From NCBI RefSeq assembly GCF_001026695.1, contig NZ_LDNB01000014.1:94183-158182 (forward strand): 64,000 nucleotides of DNA. The letters run 5' to 3'. Shown piece by piece: positions 9,488-18,058 of the stretch; the first letter of the stretch is position 1, and the number at the start of each line of letters is the position of its first letter. A program made the position numbers and the translations under genes. Origin of the DNA: Neobacillus vireti. GTDB taxonomy: Bacteria > Bacillota > Bacilli > Bacillales > Cytobacillaceae. The notes under the pieces are model-generated. The model ran no database searches. It had not been told where the DNA came from and worked only from the letters and a program-made list of their open reading frames with translations.

Positions 9488-10282
9488 CTATTCTACCACA
9501 TGGAAGCTAACATCGTTCATTCCGTCAAATTTGACGGAAATGTAGTCGCCAGCGTTAAAACGGACCGCTTCGGTAAGGGAACCTGCTAGGATAATTTCAC
9601 CGGCTTTCAGTGATTTTCCTTTCCGGCTGAGCATAGCTGCCAGCATAGAGATAGACAGTGCAGGGTGCCCTAAAATAGCGCAGCTGGTTCCGAAGGCTTT
9701 CGCTTCGCCGTTAATGAATATGGTTGCACCGACTAAATCGGATTGGAAATCCTCAGGTTTACGTAAGCTGTCCCCGAGAACCACTCTAGATGCGGACGTA
9801 TTGTCGGCAATTACGTCGGGAAGAGTGAACTTGAAGTTTTCATACCGGCTGTCGATGATTTCTAAGGCAGGGAAAATGTACTCGGTTGCATCTAAGACGT
9901 CTTCAACCGATAAATTTTCTCCTTCTAAGTCTTTCTTTAATACAAAGGCCAGCTCCGCCTCTACTTTCGGATGAATCAATTGGCTGACAGAGATGCTGCC
10001 GCCGTTTTGAACTTTCATATAATTAAACACATAACCGAAGATCGGCTCTGTAACGTTCATCTGGGTCATTTTTGCTTCACTTGTCAGCCCCATTTTTGGG
10101 CCAAAAATGCTATCGCCTGCTTCCAGTTTGATTTTGATGATTTCATCTTGGATTTTATATGCATCCTCTACCGTCAGCTCAGGATTTTCTGCGGTAATTC
10201 TAGTTACTTCTCTTTTATCCAGTTCTGCTTGATGAAGAAATTCAGCAAGTGAATGTATTTTTGTTGCTTCCACCGTTTTCAC
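9488..10282 (-). CDS. dmpH: 4-Oxalocrotonate (2-oxo-3-hexenedioate) decarboxylase
   Basis: This 264-residue member of the fumarylacetoacetate hydrolase-like hydratase/decarboxylase family would decarboxylate 2-oxo-3-hexenedioate to 2-oxopent-4-enoate. It matches remembered DmpH/XylI better than DmpE: FGPKMGLTSEAKM-QM, LIHPKVEAELAF and EIIDSRYENFKF correspond to KMGLTSWAKMAQM, LIHPKIEAEIAV and EVIDSRYENFKF. It is the last gene of a three-gene minus-strand operon, 33 bases after the paired hydratase. In the family the two enzymes form a complex. The role follows from the 2-aminomuconate deaminase product made by the enzymes encoded at 24.7-28.2 kb. Confidence 0.9.
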   Translation of the reverse strand: MKTVEATKIHSLAEFLHQAELDKREVTRITAENPELTVEDAYKIQDEIIKIKLEAGDSIFGPKMGLTSEAKMTQMNVTEPIFGYVFNYMKVQNGGSISVSQLIHPKVEAELAFVLKKDLEGENLSVEDVLDATEYIFPALEIIDSRYENFKFTLPDVIADNTSASRVVLGDSLRKPEDFQSDLVGATIFINGEAKAFGTSCAILGHPALSISMLAAMLSRKGKSLKAGEIILAGSLTEAVRFNAGDYISVKFDGMNDVSFHVVE

Positions 10283-10315
10283 CTCATTAATAGTTTTTCA
10301 TGATCCGAACACGTC

Positions 10316-11107
10316 TTAACTAAAGCTAACTGATACCTCTCCTAACCCTGCGAATCGGGCTGTGAATTGGTCTCCAGGGTTGACGGCGACTGCTGCGGAT
10401 AGGGCTCCTGAAAGGATGATTTCCTCAGCCTTTAATGGAATATCATACTCTGCTAATTTTGTAGCAAGCCATGCAACACAATTGGCAGGATGTCCAAGGG
10501 CTGCTGCACCGACACCAGTATTCACTAATTTACCATTTTTATATAAGCCCATACCTAATTGGGCGAGGTCTACCTCTGAAACTGCAAATTTTTGTTCTCC
10601 AAGGACATATAAGCCGGAAGAGGCATTATCGGCAACGGTGTCCTCAATAGTAATCTTCCAGTCTTGGACGCGACTATCGACAATTTCAAAAGCAGGGACA
10701 ATATATTCTGTTGCCAAGAGCACATCAAGGGACGTGATATTAGGGCCTGTTAAATCCTTTTTCAGCTTAAAGGCAATTTCCGCCTCGATTTTAGGCTGAC
10801 AAAGAATATTTGCTGGAATAACGGAATTATTTTCATATTCCATGCCATTTAGAAGGTGACCGTAATCAGGCTGGTTTACCCCAAGCAAATCCTGCATCGC
10901 CTTTGAGGTAAGACCGATTTTTTTCCCTGTTATGACTTGCCCTTGATTCAGCTTATCCTGAATGTTGATCAGCTGGATTTGATAAGCTTCATCAATGGTT
11001 AAATCAGGATTGTCAGCTGACAGGGGGGAAATTCCTTCTCTTTTTTGCTCCGCATTGCGGAGAAGAAGAGCAAATTCTTCCGTTTTTTTACTAGATTGAA
11101 CAGTCAC
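10316..11107 (-). CDS. dmpE: 2-Oxopent-4-enoate hydratase
   Basis: This 263-residue paralogue of the next gene adds water to 2-oxopent-4-enoate (2-hydroxypenta-2,4-dienoate) to give 4-hydroxy-2-oxovalerate, the substrate of the aldolase at 4209-5234. GKKIGLTSKAMQDLLGVNQP, EIVDSRVQDWKI and DTVADNASSGLYVLG closely resemble DmpE/XylJ hydratases rather than decarboxylases. It starts 19 bases after the tautomerase stop. The assignment within the pair is by remembered sequence similarity; the two could only be confused by a profile error. Confidence 0.9.
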   Translation of the reverse strand: MTVQSSKKTEEFALLLRNAEQKREGISPLSADNPDLTIDEAYQIQLINIQDKLNQGQVITGKKIGLTSKAMQDLLGVNQPDYGHLLNGMEYENNSVIPANILCQPKIEAEIAFKLKKDLTGPNITSLDVLLATEYIVPAFEIVDSRVQDWKITIEDTVADNASSGLYVLGEQKFAVSEVDLAQLGMGLYKNGKLVNTGVGAAALGHPANCVAWLATKLAEYDIPLKAEEIILSGALSAAVAVNPGDQFTARFAGLGEVSVSFS

Positions 11108-11126
11108 TTGAACTCTCTCCTTTTTA

Positions 11127-11309
11127 TCATTCGCTTTTTAGTTTGGTGCCGATAGCAAAACGATTTGCTGGAACCTCATTTACTATCACACGAACAGATT
11201 CGATGGGTGCATTTAAGCTTTCCGAAACCGTTCGGGCTACATTTTTCATACAAGTTTCAATCACTTCATTATCCCTGCCTTGCACGAGTGTAATTTGAAC
11301 AACTGGCAT
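11127..11309 (-). CDS. 4-Oxalocrotonate tautomerase
   Basis: This 60-residue small tautomerase converts 2-hydroxymuconate to 2-oxo-3-hexenedioate. The start at 11309 gives MPVVQITLVQGR; removal of Met exposes the catalytic Pro1, which fixes this start over a longer frame from 11327. GGGGTGA precedes it. Arg11 in QGR and Arg39-type residues (SVRVIVNEV) fit the family. It heads the operon with the hydratase and decarboxylase and faces the third IclR gene. Confidence 0.92.
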   Translation of the reverse strand: MPVVQITLVQGRDNEVIETCMKNVARTVSESLNAPIESVRVIVNEVPANRFAIGTKLKSE

Positions 11310-11356
11310 TTTTTCACCCCAAATCATGAACAGGAATAGAAAAACATCCCCTTGTT

Positions 11357-11374
11357 CGACAATATCGAATGTCG
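11357..11374. promoter_or_regulatory. Palindrome CGACA-N8-TGTCG, probable IclR operator
   Basis: CGACAATATCGAATGTCG lies between the divergent tautomerase operon and the IclR gene at 11584. Upstream of it on the minus strand is a possible promoter, TTGACT (11421-11426) and TATAAT (11396-11401), with a long 19-base spacer. The palindrome would then lie just downstream of the start of transcription, a repressor-like position. Confidence 0.45.
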
Positions 11375-11583
11375 TTCTTAAATATTGATACTTCTATTAT
11401 AAATTAAACACAATAGGTAAAGTCAACATATTTTTAGTTTATTTTGAAAATTAATTGATTTCTATACCTAACCGTTCCCTTGCTTATGAAAAGGGAGTTT
11501 CTTATAATAAATTTAATATAATTCTAACTATTTTGTTATTAATGCTATCATTTTAAGATTTATTTTGAAGGGGCGAATCTACT

Positions 11584-12330
11584 ATGATTGAGTCCGTGAA
11601 AAAGGCATGCCAAATTATCAGCTGTTTTTCTAATGAAGAACCTGTATTAGGGATTGGCGCAATCGCTGAAAAATTAGGGCTACATGTTAGTACGGCACAC
11701 CATATCGTCACGACATTGTGTGATGAAGGTGTATTGATGAAAGATCAAAAGAAAAAATATCGACTTGGCTGGAGAGTCCTTGAATGGAATAATCATGTGA
11801 TGTTTCAGCAGGATGTGTATGAAAAGGCAATGCCGATAGTAAAAGAATTGATTCTTAGATTTAAAGGAACTGTCCATATTGCGATGTTTGACAAAGGGAC
11901 GGTTGTTTTTGTATTAAGGGTGTCTTCGGAGGAATCTACACCAATTCAAACCTATATCGGGTCTAGGAAGCCGGCTTATGCGACCAGTTCTGGAAAGGTC
12001 CTGTTGGCTTACAATTCTGTTTATTTACAGGAGACGATAAACAGGGGCTTGTCACATGAAGGTCCCAATACGATAACGGATATTAACCAATTGAAAAAGG
12101 AGCTTGCGGAAATCCGTAAAAAAGGCTATTCGATCAGCAATAGTGAAAATTCGGATGACATGTATGGAGTGGCAGCACCAATCTTCTCCTATTCAGGAGA
12201 AATTATCGCAGCGGTTAATTTAGTCGGTCCCCCGTCCTATATGCAGGGCAGCAATGGTGATATGATTATCCGCAGTTTGAAAAGCACCGCACAATCTATT
12301 TCAAAAGAGCTGGGGTATATTGAAATTTAG
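11584..12330 (+). CDS. IclR-family transcriptional regulator (third of three)
   Basis: This 248-residue regulator starts at ATG after AAGGGGCGAATCTACT. The helix-turn-helix (AIAEKLGLHVSTAHHIVTT) and effector domain (KPAYATSSGKVLLAYN, YGVAAPIFSYSGEIIAAVN) are complete. It is a close paralogue of the regulator at 6144-6920, indicating a duplication. It diverges from the tautomerase-hydratase-decarboxylase operon, so it is the natural candidate for binding the palindrome at 11357-11374. It precedes the permease gene by about 300 bases with a terminator between them. Confidence 0.9.
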   Translation: MIESVKKACQIISCFSNEEPVLGIGAIAEKLGLHVSTAHHIVTTLCDEGVLMKDQKKKYRLGWRVLEWNNHVMFQQDVYEKAMPIVKELILRFKGTVHIAMFDKGTVVFVLRVSSEESTPIQTYIGSRKPAYATSSGKVLLAYNSVYLQETINRGLSHEGPNTITDINQLKKELAEIRKKGYSISNSENSDDMYGVAAPIFSYSGEIIAAVNLVGPPSYMQGSNGDMIIRSLKSTAQSISKELGYIEI

Positions 12331-12635
12331 GTAAAGAGTCGTGTTAGAGGCAAACTACCTTTTTTGCCGAATTTAAACCATGGCTGTAGTAAACTCATTC
12401 TTTGGGTTGGCTGCAGTTATGGTTTTTTTATTTATCTTTATATTTTTGAAAATATATAATTTTCAAAAAATAAATAATCATTATGTTAATGAATTTACAA
12501 TGAACTGCTGGATTTGCATTTACAATCATGAACAAAGGGTTGACCTTTATCAACTTTCGAGGAGAGTGATAATAACATCAACAAATTTAACCGTCTCTTT
12601 CAAAATTTATTGATTATGTTAATGGAGGGGTAAAA
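12331..12635. other. Intergenic, terminator then AT-rich stretch
   Basis: After the IclR terminator (12375-12430) there is a very AT-rich tract up to the permease ribosome binding site. A TTGACC at 12539 could be a -35 box but no well-spaced -10 was found. No gene is supported. Confidence 0.4.
12375..12430 (+). terminator. Terminator after third IclR gene
   Basis: AAACCATGGCTG pairs imperfectly with CTGCAGTTATGGTTT and runs into TTTTTTT. Its outer stem resembles the terminator at 24433-24494. Confidence 0.7.
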
Positions 12636-14051
12636 ATGGGTTTTAGTCTTAATTTGAAACAAAAAATGGATGACCATGCCTTAGAAAGTATTCCTGACAA
12701 TGAACGTAAATCTTGGCTGCAATTATCCAATAACACAATGGGGGTTTGTTCCACCATTGCCATTATGATGTTCGGTGCATTAGCGACTTTTTCTGCTGGG
12801 ATGAAAGTAGGATTACTAGCAGGTATTGTTACGATTTTAATTGGAACAGCTATCGGGTTCCTTCTTGGTGATATTTCTCGAAAGGAAGGGCTTTCTAGTA
12901 CAGTCATTACTCGATACTATGGATTTGGAGTGAAAGGTTCAGTAGTATCTTCTATTGTTTTTGGTTTTATGGTTCTTGGCTTTTTAGCTTTGGAAAATGC
13001 TTTACTCTATAATGGAGTACTGTTTTTCTTTAAAATGAAGCCAACCGCGTTAAATGCTGTTGTCATCTACGGGATTTTTACTTTAGCATGGATCTCCTTA
13101 GCCTTATTTGGCATCAAATTAGTATATAGGGTAGCGGGAGTTACATTATTAGCTCTTACGATAGTTTTACTATACATGATCATTCATACGATGGGGTTCA
13201 GTGGAATCAGTTTAGGAGAAAGTATGTCCTTTGGTCGTCAGTTTGGACCATCCCAAGGCATTATGGATTTTGTTGCTGCTTTTAATATTTTAATCGGTTC
13301 TAGCGGAGCTTTAGCACTAACAGCGGCAGATTCTTGTCGATATGCACGTACTGGCAAAGATGTATTTTTGGCCAATCTTACTGGAATGTTAGTAATGAAT
13401 ATTGGTATGGTTATTGCTGGTGGTACCATTGCCTATATTGGGATGGAAAAGGTAGTCAATCATTATGTAGCAACCAGAGGCTTAACACATCAGGCGGCTT
13501 CGGCAGTTGCTTTAAATGATATGGCATCGTTTTTCATTATCATGGCAGGGGTCATCGGATTTATTGTCTTATTCCTTGCAAATGGGAAAGCACAAGTATT
13601 AAATACGTATAGTGGTTCCTTAGCAATGACGAATGTTTTTTCTGCCTTTGGATGGAAAGGAAACCGCGCCTTATCCGTTGTTCTTTGTAATATTATTGCT
13701 TTAATTATGATTGCAATGAATATTTTGGGTTTAGTAGCAAAATGGTTAAATATGTTAGGTGTATTAACTACTTGCTTAGCTACCATCGTTATCATCGATC
13801 ATTATTGGGTAAAGAAAATTACACATAGAGAGGTTGGTGTCCATGTATGCGATACACTGAATGTCGCTGGAGTACTTACACTAATCCTCGCCTCTATAGC
13901 GGCTTTAACAATGAGCTTCATCCCAATGCCATTTGTAACTTCTACTGTTATAAGTATTGTCCTTTATCCTATCTTACGGTTATACATTTTTAAGCCAAAC
14001 CTTGCCTCTAGTCAACACGACCATCCTACCGGCGCTGAAATAAAAGCTTAA
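12636..14051 (+). CDS. NCS1-type permease (cytosine/purine permease family)
   Basis: This 471-residue protein has about 12 hydrophobic segments and the layout of CodB-like nucleobase:cation symporters (N-terminal LQLSNNTMGVCSTIAIMMFG, LSSTVITRYYGFGVKGS). It would take up a heterocyclic or aromatic nitrogen compound across the membrane. It has a strong ribosome binding site (AATGGAGGGGTAAAA). Because it sits inside an aromatic catabolic island, between two regulators' targets, an indole- or anthranilate-type substrate is possible; ordinary nucleobase uptake is the default alternative. Confidence 0.85.
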   Translation: MGFSLNLKQKMDDHALESIPDNERKSWLQLSNNTMGVCSTIAIMMFGALATFSAGMKVGLLAGIVTILIGTAIGFLLGDISRKEGLSSTVITRYYGFGVKGSVVSSIVFGFMVLGFLALENALLYNGVLFFFKMKPTALNAVVIYGIFTLAWISLALFGIKLVYRVAGVTLLALTIVLLYMIIHTMGFSGISLGESMSFGRQFGPSQGIMDFVAAFNILIGSSGALALTAADSCRYARTGKDVFLANLTGMLVMNIGMVIAGGTIAYIGMEKVVNHYVATRGLTHQAASAVALNDMASFFIIMAGVIGFIVLFLANGKAQVLNTYSGSLAMTNVFSAFGWKGNRALSVVLCNIIALIMIAMNILGLVAKWLNMLGVLTTCLATIVIIDHYWVKKITHREVGVHVCDTLNVAGVLTLILASIAALTMSFIPMPFVTSTVISIVLYPILRLYIFKPNLASSQHDHPTGAEIKA

Positions 14052-14428
14052 TAAGGTAGTGATGGTTCTTTCACCTCGTAGGAGTAGGAAGGGCCGTCAC
14101 AACTACTGCGTAAGGGTATTTCTTTCCTAAGGGAAGAAGAACCGTCTGCACACAGCTACTAAAAGAATACATCTAATAAGAAAAAGAGGCTAATAAACTA
14201 TTTTACGTAGATTATTAGCTTCTTTTCATTTCAATATATGAAAAATTTGAAGGTGGAATATCTATTGATTTAGTCTAGAACTGTTAAACGGTGGGAGAGA
14301 GTGTTTAGACCATCGCGCAGGTATATTCGGCAGCTGTAGTAACTCTGTATTTGTTTAAGAGGGAGCGGGCATAGGTCAAGGAGGATGATGCCATTCTATG
14401 CCCCAATAATTTTTTTATAAAGACCTGC
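14052..14428. other. Intergenic between convergent genes
   Basis: It holds a terminator hairpin (14183-14226) and an imperfect inverted repeat GTCTAGAAC/GTTTAGAC at about 14274-14311. A fragment GAAGAAGAACCGTCTG near 14143 resembles dispersed short motifs common in Bacillus intergenic DNA. No gene is seen. Confidence 0.4.
14183..14226. terminator. Bidirectional terminator
   Basis: AAAGAGGCTAATAA and TTATTAGCTTCTTT pair with one mismatch around a 15-base loop, flanked by A- and T-rich ends. It can serve the permease and the convergent flavin reductase operon. Confidence 0.7.
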
Positions 14429-14941
14429 TTATACAGGTAGTTTTTGATTATAAAATTCTTTTGGAATAGCACCGAATACTCTACGGTGATAGAGCATTGG
14501 GTCTTTCTCTTTATCGACTTGAAGATCTATCACTTCGCCAATTAATACGGTATGATCGCCTGCTTCAATGGCTTTAAAGGTTTTACATTCAAATACCCCA
14601 AAAGTCCCTTCAATAATGGGTAATCCGTTGGGGGAAAGCGCCCAGTTGCAAGTACTAAAGCGGTCTGTATGCTTGCTAGCAAAAGTTTGACAGAGTTCTC
14701 TTTGTTCTTCTGCTAAAACATGGACGGCAAATTTTCCGCCTTCCGTAAATTCCTTGAGTGAGGACACTCGATGATCAATTGACCACAGCAGCATTAAGGG
14801 ATCAAGGGATACAGAAGCAAATGAATTAACAGTTAGTCCCACCGGTGTTCCATCCTCTGTCGTTGTCGTAACAATCGTTACACCTGTTGGATAATTCCCC
14901 ATAATTTGTTTAAATACCTCTTGTCTTTTTTCTTTATTCAT
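14429..14941 (-). CDS. Flavin reductase of two-component monooxygenases (second copy)
   Basis: This 170-residue HpaC-type flavin reductase is a paralogue of 5365-5877, sharing QIMGNYPTGVTIVTT, VGLTVNSFASVSLDP and DPMLYHRRVFG. It is the last gene of a minus-strand operon with an FAD oxidoreductase and a luciferase-type monooxygenase. It probably supplies reduced flavin to that monooxygenase, leaving the first copy for the HpaB-type enzyme; the pairing is inference. Confidence 0.9.
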   Translation of the reverse strand: MNKEKRQEVFKQIMGNYPTGVTIVTTTTEDGTPVGLTVNSFASVSLDPLMLLWSIDHRVSSLKEFTEGGKFAVHVLAEEQRELCQTFASKHTDRFSTCNWALSPNGLPIIEGTFGVFECKTFKAIEAGDHTVLIGEVIDLQVDKEKDPMLYHRRVFGAIPKEFYNQKLPV

Positions 14942-14974
14942 AAAAAACCACTCCCTTTAAAATGTTGAATTAGT

Positions 14975-16540
14975 TCATTTAATTTGCAGGGCTGCTAGAT
15001 AGCCGGAAGTTCCCCCAAGACCCGGTCCCGGATGGGTGGAGGCTCCGATATGAAATAAATTTTTAATAGGTGTTTCATGTCTTTGATATTTGGAAGTTGG
15101 CCGCCATAACAGCAACTGATCAATTGATGCCACACCGGAATAAGGATCCCCACCGACTAAATTGACATTAGCTGACGCTAAATCTAAAGGAGAAAGAATT
15201 TTTCTACTTAAGATAATGTCTTTGAAGTTCGGGGCATGCTTGCTGATACGTTTTTCAATCCGTGCTGCATAGGCTTCAATTACCTCTTGGGTATATCCAT
15301 TAGAAGTATCAATTTCATCTAAGGCATCCCCTTTTAAGTGCCTAGGCATCTCTAATAACTGAACCCAAAGTGTATGCTTCCCTTCCGGGGCACGGCTTGG
15401 GTCAAATGCTGTATGCTGACCAACGGCAATGGTGGCATCTTTTGGCAGCAGTCCGATAGACACTTCGTTTACTGATTGACTTACAGCTTCAACTCCACTT
15501 GTGATGTTGATCATGGCTGCTCTTCTAAATTCAGGATTTTCCCAATTCAAAGGGGCATCTAAAGCATAATGGATTTGCATTGATGCGTTGCCATATTTAA
15601 AGCTTTTCAAATCTTTCTTTAGTGATTCAGGTAGGGACACTTCTGTTAAAAGCTTCTCATATAATTGGTGGGGAGTTACATTTGCTAGAACATAATTAGC
15701 GAAATACTCCTGCTTTTCAGTCTGGACACCTTGTACTTTACCATTATTAATAAGAATTTTATCCACGTTCTCACTGGTTATAAATTGGCCGCCATTTCTT
15801 TCGACGATTTTCATTAACGCCTTTACTAGTTGATTACCGCCTCCTTTCGGAATTGGCATACCGGCGGCTTCAAGAGCAAATATGAGAACCTGGAGCATAA
15901 TATTACCTGCTGCATCATTCGGACCAAGCCCTGTATGCAAAATCCAGGGGGCGAGGAGTGCTTTAATAACATCACTTTCGAAATGCTGGTCAAGTAACTG
16001 CGAGGCAGACTTCAGCATGGTTCCTACTTCTCTTTTAAATTCCTGAATTCCCTTTCTCCTAACCGTTTTTAGTATTTTACGGATGGAAGACCAGGAAACA
16101 GGTTCATTTGATAGAAGATGAAATACAAAATCGGAAATTTCTTCAAATTGCTCCATTAGGTCACGATACCTGTCCCCATCACCGGCCACAATCTGATTAA
16201 ATGCTTGGATATTTTTTTTTCGATTGGCATATAAAACAGCACTTTTACCATTAGGTAAAATGACTCCGGCAGCAACATCCGTATTGAGGTATTCAAGGCC
16301 GTTTTTTTCTAGATCCTCTTTGAGCTCTGCATAGGCAGGACCGGAAACGAAATTTGGATGCCAGCCGGAAAAAACATCTGTTTTAAAGCCCGGGGCTGTT
16401 ATTTCACTTGTTTTAATACAACCACCTATCCAATTATTTTTTTCGAGGACTAATACTTTGTGCCCTTTTTTTGACAAGCAGGCTGCCGCAGTTAATGAAT
16501 TAATACCACTTCCAATAATTACGGTATCAAAATGCTTCAT
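14975..16540 (-). CDS. FAD-dependent oxidoreductase, phytoene-desaturase/PYROXD2-like
   Basis: This 521-residue protein has the N-terminal dinucleotide motif VIIGSGINSLTAAACLSKKG, then LEKNNWIGGC, and a C-terminal FAD-binding end (HIGASTHPGPGLGGTSGYLAA). This architecture is shared by carotenoid desaturases and amine-oxidase-like proteins. No carotenoid genes are near, so carotenoid synthesis is unlikely. It sits between the luciferase-type monooxygenase and the flavin reductase in one operon behind two GTTAA-N4-TTAAC sites. A dehydrogenation of an indolic or aromatic intermediate is plausible but unproven. Confidence 0.82.
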   Translation of the reverse strand: MKHFDTVIIGSGINSLTAAACLSKKGHKVLVLEKNNWIGGCIKTSEITAPGFKTDVFSGWHPNFVSGPAYAELKEDLEKNGLEYLNTDVAAGVILPNGKSAVLYANRKKNIQAFNQIVAGDGDRYRDLMEQFEEISDFVFHLLSNEPVSWSSIRKILKTVRRKGIQEFKREVGTMLKSASQLLDQHFESDVIKALLAPWILHTGLGPNDAAGNIMLQVLIFALEAAGMPIPKGGGNQLVKALMKIVERNGGQFITSENVDKILINNGKVQGVQTEKQEYFANYVLANVTPHQLYEKLLTEVSLPESLKKDLKSFKYGNASMQIHYALDAPLNWENPEFRRAAMINITSGVEAVSQSVNEVSIGLLPKDATIAVGQHTAFDPSRAPEGKHTLWVQLLEMPRHLKGDALDEIDTSNGYTQEVIEAYAARIEKRISKHAPNFKDIILSRKILSPLDLASANVNLVGGDPYSGVASIDQLLLWRPTSKYQRHETPIKNLFHIGASTHPGPGLGGTSGYLAALQIK

Positions 16541-16657
16541 TACCGCCCCTCCAATTTAGTATTTATGCCGTGAATACATGTATAAGAATAGATAGGAGGG
16601 GAATGCGGATGAAAAACATTCCCCTTTAAAAGTTTAAAACTTTATTATGATGACTGA

Positions 16658-17740
16658 TTAAACGCGGTTTAATTGTGATTCTTTGGTATTTTTAAAGTTC
16701 GGCATGACTCTCTTGCTTAAAAGTTCCTGCTGTTTTAAAACTTTCCAATGATCCATGCCGCCATAATTTGTCAAGAAGTCAATTTCAACCAATCCTTCAA
16801 CCTCTTGCTTGATTTTATCAATCTTTTCACAAATTGCCTCAGGTGTTCCGGCCCAAACAACATTTTTCTCTAATAGTTCCTCATAGCTCATTCTTGGGAG
16901 ACCTTGTAAGATACCTTTTGTATAGAAATGGAACCCCGCGTTCTTCATTCTTTCTACATCAGGTAATCCAACTGTAGGAGCAGCATTTCCTAAAAGGAAA
17001 TTATAGAAATGTTCTTCAGCTTCTTGCCTAATCTGTTTTTCGTCTCCATCGCTCATATAAATGGAACGCAGCCAGATAATTTTAGGTTCGTGCCCATTTT
17101 CCCAGCAAGCTCTTCGATATATGTCGAATTTATCCAATAAAGTTGCTAGGGGCAATAAAGGAGGAACAAAAATTCCCCAGCCTTTTTCCCCGGCTTGTCG
17201 ATAAGTATGTTCACTTGTTCCTCCGGTAGTAAATGGAATCTTCTTCTGAAGAGGATGAGGAACAACTTCTACATTATCAACAGTATAGTATTTACCAAAG
17301 TAGGACACTTTCTCTCCTCGAAGTGCCTGCTCAAGTATAGCAAGTGCTTCCTCAAAACGCGGTTTGGCTTCCTCAATTGGAATAATTCCTTGGTTTGGAT
17401 AAACCCATGCGTGACCACGACCGACACCTGCTTCTATACGTCCATTTGTTATAAGATCAGCGGCTGCAATTTCACCCGCCAAACGCAGCGGATTTTGAGC
17501 TGGCAAGATATGAAGTGCCGTTCTAAAGCGAATATTATTTGTCCGGCTGGCTACTGCTGAATATACCGCTAATGGGCTTGCTGAGATAGAAAATTTTGAA
17601 AAATGATGATGATCAATAAGAGAATAAACATCAAAACCGGCTTTATCGGCATGGATGATTTGTTCGATTACTTCATCATATACTTGTTTTTCCGTTTTTC
17701 CAGAAGGCAATTGCATTTCAGAATAAAGTCCAAATTTCAT
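16658..17740 (-). CDS. Luciferase-like (LLM class) flavin-dependent monooxygenase
   Basis: This 360-residue bacterial-luciferase-fold protein has typical motifs: MKFGLYSEMQ at the start, GVGRGHAWVYPNQG in the middle and TSGGTSEHTYRQAGEKG-like flavin-binding sequence after it. It uses reduced flavin and oxygen. The ATG at 17740 follows AAGGAGTTGTTTGAA; an in-frame TTG at 17749 overlaps that site. It heads the operon with the FAD oxidoreductase and second flavin reductase and lies just downstream of two GTTAA-N4-TTAAC operators. The substrate is unknown; the regulon suggests an early oxidation step on an indole-like compound. Confidence 0.85.
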   Translation of the reverse strand: MKFGLYSEMQLPSGKTEKQVYDEVIEQIIHADKAGFDVYSLIDHHHFSKFSISASPLAVYSAVASRTNNIRFRTALHILPAQNPLRLAGEIAAADLITNGRIEAGVGRGHAWVYPNQGIIPIEEAKPRFEEALAILEQALRGEKVSYFGKYYTVDNVEVVPHPLQKKIPFTTGGTSEHTYRQAGEKGWGIFVPPLLPLATLLDKFDIYRRACWENGHEPKIIWLRSIYMSDGDEKQIRQEAEEHFYNFLLGNAAPTVGLPDVERMKNAGFHFYTKGILQGLPRMSYEELLEKNVVWAGTPEAICEKIDKIKQEVEGLVEIDFLTNYGGMDHWKVLKQQELLSKRVMPNFKNTKESQLNRV

Positions 17741-17809
17741 TTCAAACAACTCCTTAAGATTATTTTTACTGCTTGATGGAATTGTATATTTAAAGCCCCC
17801 TCTTCTTCT

Positions 17810-17823
17810 GCTAACTCATTAAC
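17810..17823. promoter_or_regulatory. Operator copy 1, GCTAA-N4-TTAAC
   Basis: GCTAACTCATTAAC differs at one base from the shared palindrome and lies 70 bases before the luciferase-type monooxygenase start. It is nearly identical to the copy at 22589-22602. Confidence 0.6.
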
Positions 17824-17879
17824 ATTATTAATAAATCAATTTTCGAAAATTTCAAACAGGTGAAGAAAATAACCAAAAT

Positions 17880-17893
17880 GTTAACTAATTAAC
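17880..17893. promoter_or_regulatory. Operator copy 2, GTTAA-N4-TTAAC
   Basis: GTTAACTAATTAAC has perfect arms and the four-base centre typical of Crp/Fnr-family sites. It lies 140 bases upstream of the luciferase-type monooxygenase. Confidence 0.65.
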
Positions 17894-17995
17894 TTTAAGA
17901 TAATGTGGATAATTTTCGATCAAAAAGAAATGAGTCAAGATGTTAATTTGACTATAGAGCATAATGGTACAACTTGATTCTGCACTTGAAATTAG

Positions 17996-18057
17996 AAAAA
18001 ACTCCTATTGTAGAAGTTTTGTTTACGTTGCAAACAAGCTTCTACTTAGGAGTTTTT
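17996..18057 (-). terminator. Terminator of the small minus-strand gene
   Basis: AAAAACTCCTATTGTAGAAG and CTTCTACTTAGGAGTTTTT form a long stem, ending in T residues on the minus strand. Confidence 0.85.
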
Positions 18058-18058
18058 A

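Larger units (their letters stand above)
17741..18058. other. Promoter and operator region of the monooxygenase operon
   Basis: It contains two GTTAA-N4-TTAAC-type operators (17810-17823 and 17880-17893) and the terminator of the small minus-strand gene beyond it (17996-18057). No coding sequence is supported. Confidence 0.6.

Noticed and set aside
12380..12613. 77-codon frame between the third IclR gene and the permease
   Set aside because: It begins inside a terminator hairpin, is extremely AT-rich and has no ribosome binding site.
14975..16540. Carotenoid (phytoene) desaturase
   Set aside because: No phytoene synthase or other carotenoid genes are near and the operon context is aromatic catabolism.
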